Positions 35,986-37,389 of a stretch of DNA of 37,389 nucleotides are shown here, piece after piece. Made by a program: the position numbers and the translations under genes. This DNA is from Alphaproteobacteria bacterium (GTDB lineage Bacteria; Pseudomonadota; Alphaproteobacteria; Kiloniellales; DSM-21159): NCBI GenBank assembly GCA_030433005.1, contig JAUILQ010000057.1, positions 1-37,389 on the forward strand, read 5' to 3'. The notes under the pieces are model-generated. The model worked only from the letters and a program-made list of their open reading frames with translations. It had not been told where the DNA came from and ran no database searches. The stretch's first letter is position 1. Every line of letters begins with the position of its first letter.

Positions 35986-36756
35986 TCACTGCTCCTCGTT
36001 CTGCTCGGTTGCGGCCGGGGCCTCAGAAACGGGCGCCTCGGCGGCCGGGGTCTCGACGGCCGGCGCCTCGGTCGAGGCGGCGGCGGCCATCAAGCCGGCC
36101 GGGAACGGCAGGTCGTCGGGCAGCTTGCCCTTGACCGCATCGCGGACCAGCACCCAGCCGCCCTCGGCGCCCGGCACCGCGCCGCGCACCAGGATCAGGC
36201 CGCGCGCCTCGTCGACCGCATGGACCTTCAGGTTCTGGGTGGTCACGCGCTGGGCGCCCAGGTGGCCGGCCATCTTCTTGTTCTTGAAGACCTTGCCGGG
36301 ATCCTGGTTCTGGCCGGTCGAGCCGTGGCTGCGGTGCGAGATCGACACGCCGTGGCTAGCCCGCAGGCCGCCGAAGTTGTGCCGCTTCATGACGCCCGCG
36401 AAGCCCTTGCCGATCGCCGTCGCGGTGACGTCGATGCTCTGGCCGGCGAGGAAGTGGCCGGCCGACAGCTCGGCGCCGACCTCGACCAGCGCGTCGTCGG
36501 ACACGCGGAACTCGGCGATCTTCTTCTTCGGCGCGACCTTGGCCTTGGCGAAGCGCTCGCGCTCCGGCTTGGAGACGCGCTTCACCTTGGCGGCGCCGGC
36601 GCCCAGCTGGAGGGCGGTGTAGCCGTCCTTCTCGCTGGTCCGCTGCGCGACGACCTGGCAGCCGTCGACGTGCAGCACGGTGACCGGCACATGACCGCCT
36701 TCCGCGTCGAACACGCGGGTCATGCCCAGCTTCTTGGCAATGAGACCGGTACGCAT
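35986..36756 (-). CDS. rplC: 50S ribosomal protein L3 with acidic Ala-rich C-terminal tail
   Basis: 256 residues. RTGLIAKKLGMTRVFD opens it; the signature FAGVMKRHNFGGLRASHGVSISHRSHGSTGQNQDPGKVFKNKKMAGHLG, read in pieces, and VRGAVPGAEGGWVLVRDAVK complete the usual fold by about residue 215. The last roughly 40 residues are an Ala/Pro/Glu/Thr-rich tail (STEAPAVETPAAEAPVSEAP) absent from the E. coli protein (209 residues). L3 is a primary assembly protein next to the peptidyl transferase centre. It follows rpsJ by five bases. Confidence 0.98.
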   Translation of the reverse strand: MRTGLIAKKLGMTRVFDAEGGHVPVTVLHVDGCQVVAQRTSEKDGYTALQLGAGAAKVKRVSKPERERFAKAKVAPKKKIAEFRVSDDALVEVGAELSAGHFLAGQSIDVTATAIGKGFAGVMKRHNFGGLRASHGVSISHRSHGSTGQNQDPGKVFKNKKMAGHLGAQRVTTQNLKVHAVDEARGLILVRGAVPGAEGGWVLVRDAVKGKLPDDLPFPAGLMAAAASTEAPAVETPAAEAPVSEAPAATEQNEEQ

Positions 36757-36761
36757 CGTCC

Positions 36762-37076
36762 TCAGCCCTTCAACTTGATCTCGACGTCGACGCCGGAGGC
36801 GAGGTCGAGCTTCATCAGCGCGTCCACGGTCTGCGGCGTCGGATCGACGATGTCGAGCAGCCGCTTGTGCGTGCGGATCTCGAACTGCTCGCGGCTCTTC
36901 TTGTCGATGTGCGGCGAGCGGTTGACCGTGAAGTGCTCGATGCGCGTCGGCAGCGGAATCGGACCCCGCACCTGCGCGCCCGTGCGCTTGGCGGTGTTGA
37001 CGATCTCGCCGGTCGACTGGTCGAGGACCCGGTGGTCGAACGCCTTGAGGCGGATTCGAATGTTCTGGCTATCCAT
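36762..37076 (-). CDS. rpsJ: 30S ribosomal protein S10
   Basis: 104 residues. MDSQNIRIRLKAFDHRVLDQ opens it and AKRTGAQVRGPIPLPTRIEHFTVNRSPHIDKKSREQFEIR (in pieces) is the family core. S10 works in the 30S head and in NusB-dependent antitermination. It is the first gene of the S10 cluster after tuf; the 75-base gap holds a GC hairpin without a U-run, so tuf transcripts may continue into it. Confidence 0.98.
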   Translation of the reverse strand: MDSQNIRIRLKAFDHRVLDQSTGEIVNTAKRTGAQVRGPIPLPTRIEHFTVNRSPHIDKKSREQFEIRTHKRLLDIVDPTPQTVDALMKLDLASGVDVEIKLKG

Positions 37077-37103
37077 GGCTCGCCGTTTCCGTCTGACAGA
37101 ACC

Positions 37104-37128
37104 GGGGGCCGACCGCGGGCCGGCCCCC
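37104..37128 (-). other. GC-rich hairpin between tuf and rpsJ
   Basis: GGGGGCCG (37104-37111) pairs with CGGCCCCC (37121-37128), an 8-bp stem with a 9-base loop, just past the tuf stop. No U-run follows on the minus strand. It could be a weak terminator, an attenuator or an mRNA-processing site; position alone supports a role in lowering expression between tuf and rpsJ. Confidence 0.35.
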
Positions 37129-37151
37129 TCAGCTCAGCAACCGGTCCTTTT

Positions 37152-37389
<238 letters not shown>

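Overview
The window comes from a high-GC alphaproteobacterium, most likely a Rhodospirillales-type organism. The evidence is very GC-rich coding sequence with strong third-position G/C, an ATP12-type F1-ATPase assembly chaperone, and an S10-spc-alpha ribosomal cluster that lacks rpmJ between adk and rpsM and lacks rpsD before rpoA. Placement below class level is inference.

Layout. (1) 1-7.9 kb holds metabolic genes: the 3' part of a dimethylglycine/sarcosine dehydrogenase-type flavoprotein fused to a GcvT-like domain, a YaiI/YqxD (UPF0178) protein, a small basic coiled-coil protein, a cold-shock protein with its own terminator, both subunits of a biotin-dependent propionyl-CoA-type carboxylase (pccB then pccA on the minus strand, with an elaborate double-palindrome repeat between them), and a divergent ZIP metal transporter. 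(2) 7.9-17.2 kb is a minus-strand housekeeping run: Do-type protease, rarA, an isochorismatase-fold hydrolase, crcB, an RluA/RluC-type pseudouridine synthase, a HAD phosphatase, an AsmA-like protein, ATP12 and an unrecognised 147-residue protein. (3) 17.3-22.7 kb is accessory: a pentapeptide-repeat protein, an FAH-family hydrolase, a Nif11-type leader peptide protein ending in a double-Gly motif, a DUF1772 membrane protein, an NmrA-like oxidoreductase, a divergent TetR regulator, and a 55-codon ORF that also carries a double-Gly motif. (4) 22.8-37.4 kb is the rpoA/ribosomal cluster on the minus strand. In transcription order it reads tuf (3' end), rpsJ, rplC, rplD, rplW, rplB, rpsS, rplV, rpsC, rplP, rpmC, rpsQ, rplN, rplX, rplE, rpsN, rpsH, rplF, rplR, rpsE, rpmD, rplO, secY, adk, rpsM, rpsK, rpoA, rplQ. 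A near-consensus promoter precedes rpsM, and intrinsic terminators follow rpoA and rplQ.

The most unusual material is in region 3. The 143-residue protein at 19495-19926 looks like a RiPP precursor: a Nif11-like leader, an acidic linker built from 15-bp tandem repeats, the motif ELEPLSGG, and a 36-residue Cys-free core. About 2.4 kb further on, a short ORF (22303-22470) has LEAVSGG followed by C-F-K-W-E-Q. The first has V-F-G-W-L-Q at the same place, so both share the pattern LExxSGGxFxWxQ. No recognisable maturase or peptidase-transporter lies in the window. The nearest candidate partners are the TetR-controlled NmrA-like and DUF1772 genes directly upstream. This is a hypothesis, not a demonstrated system.
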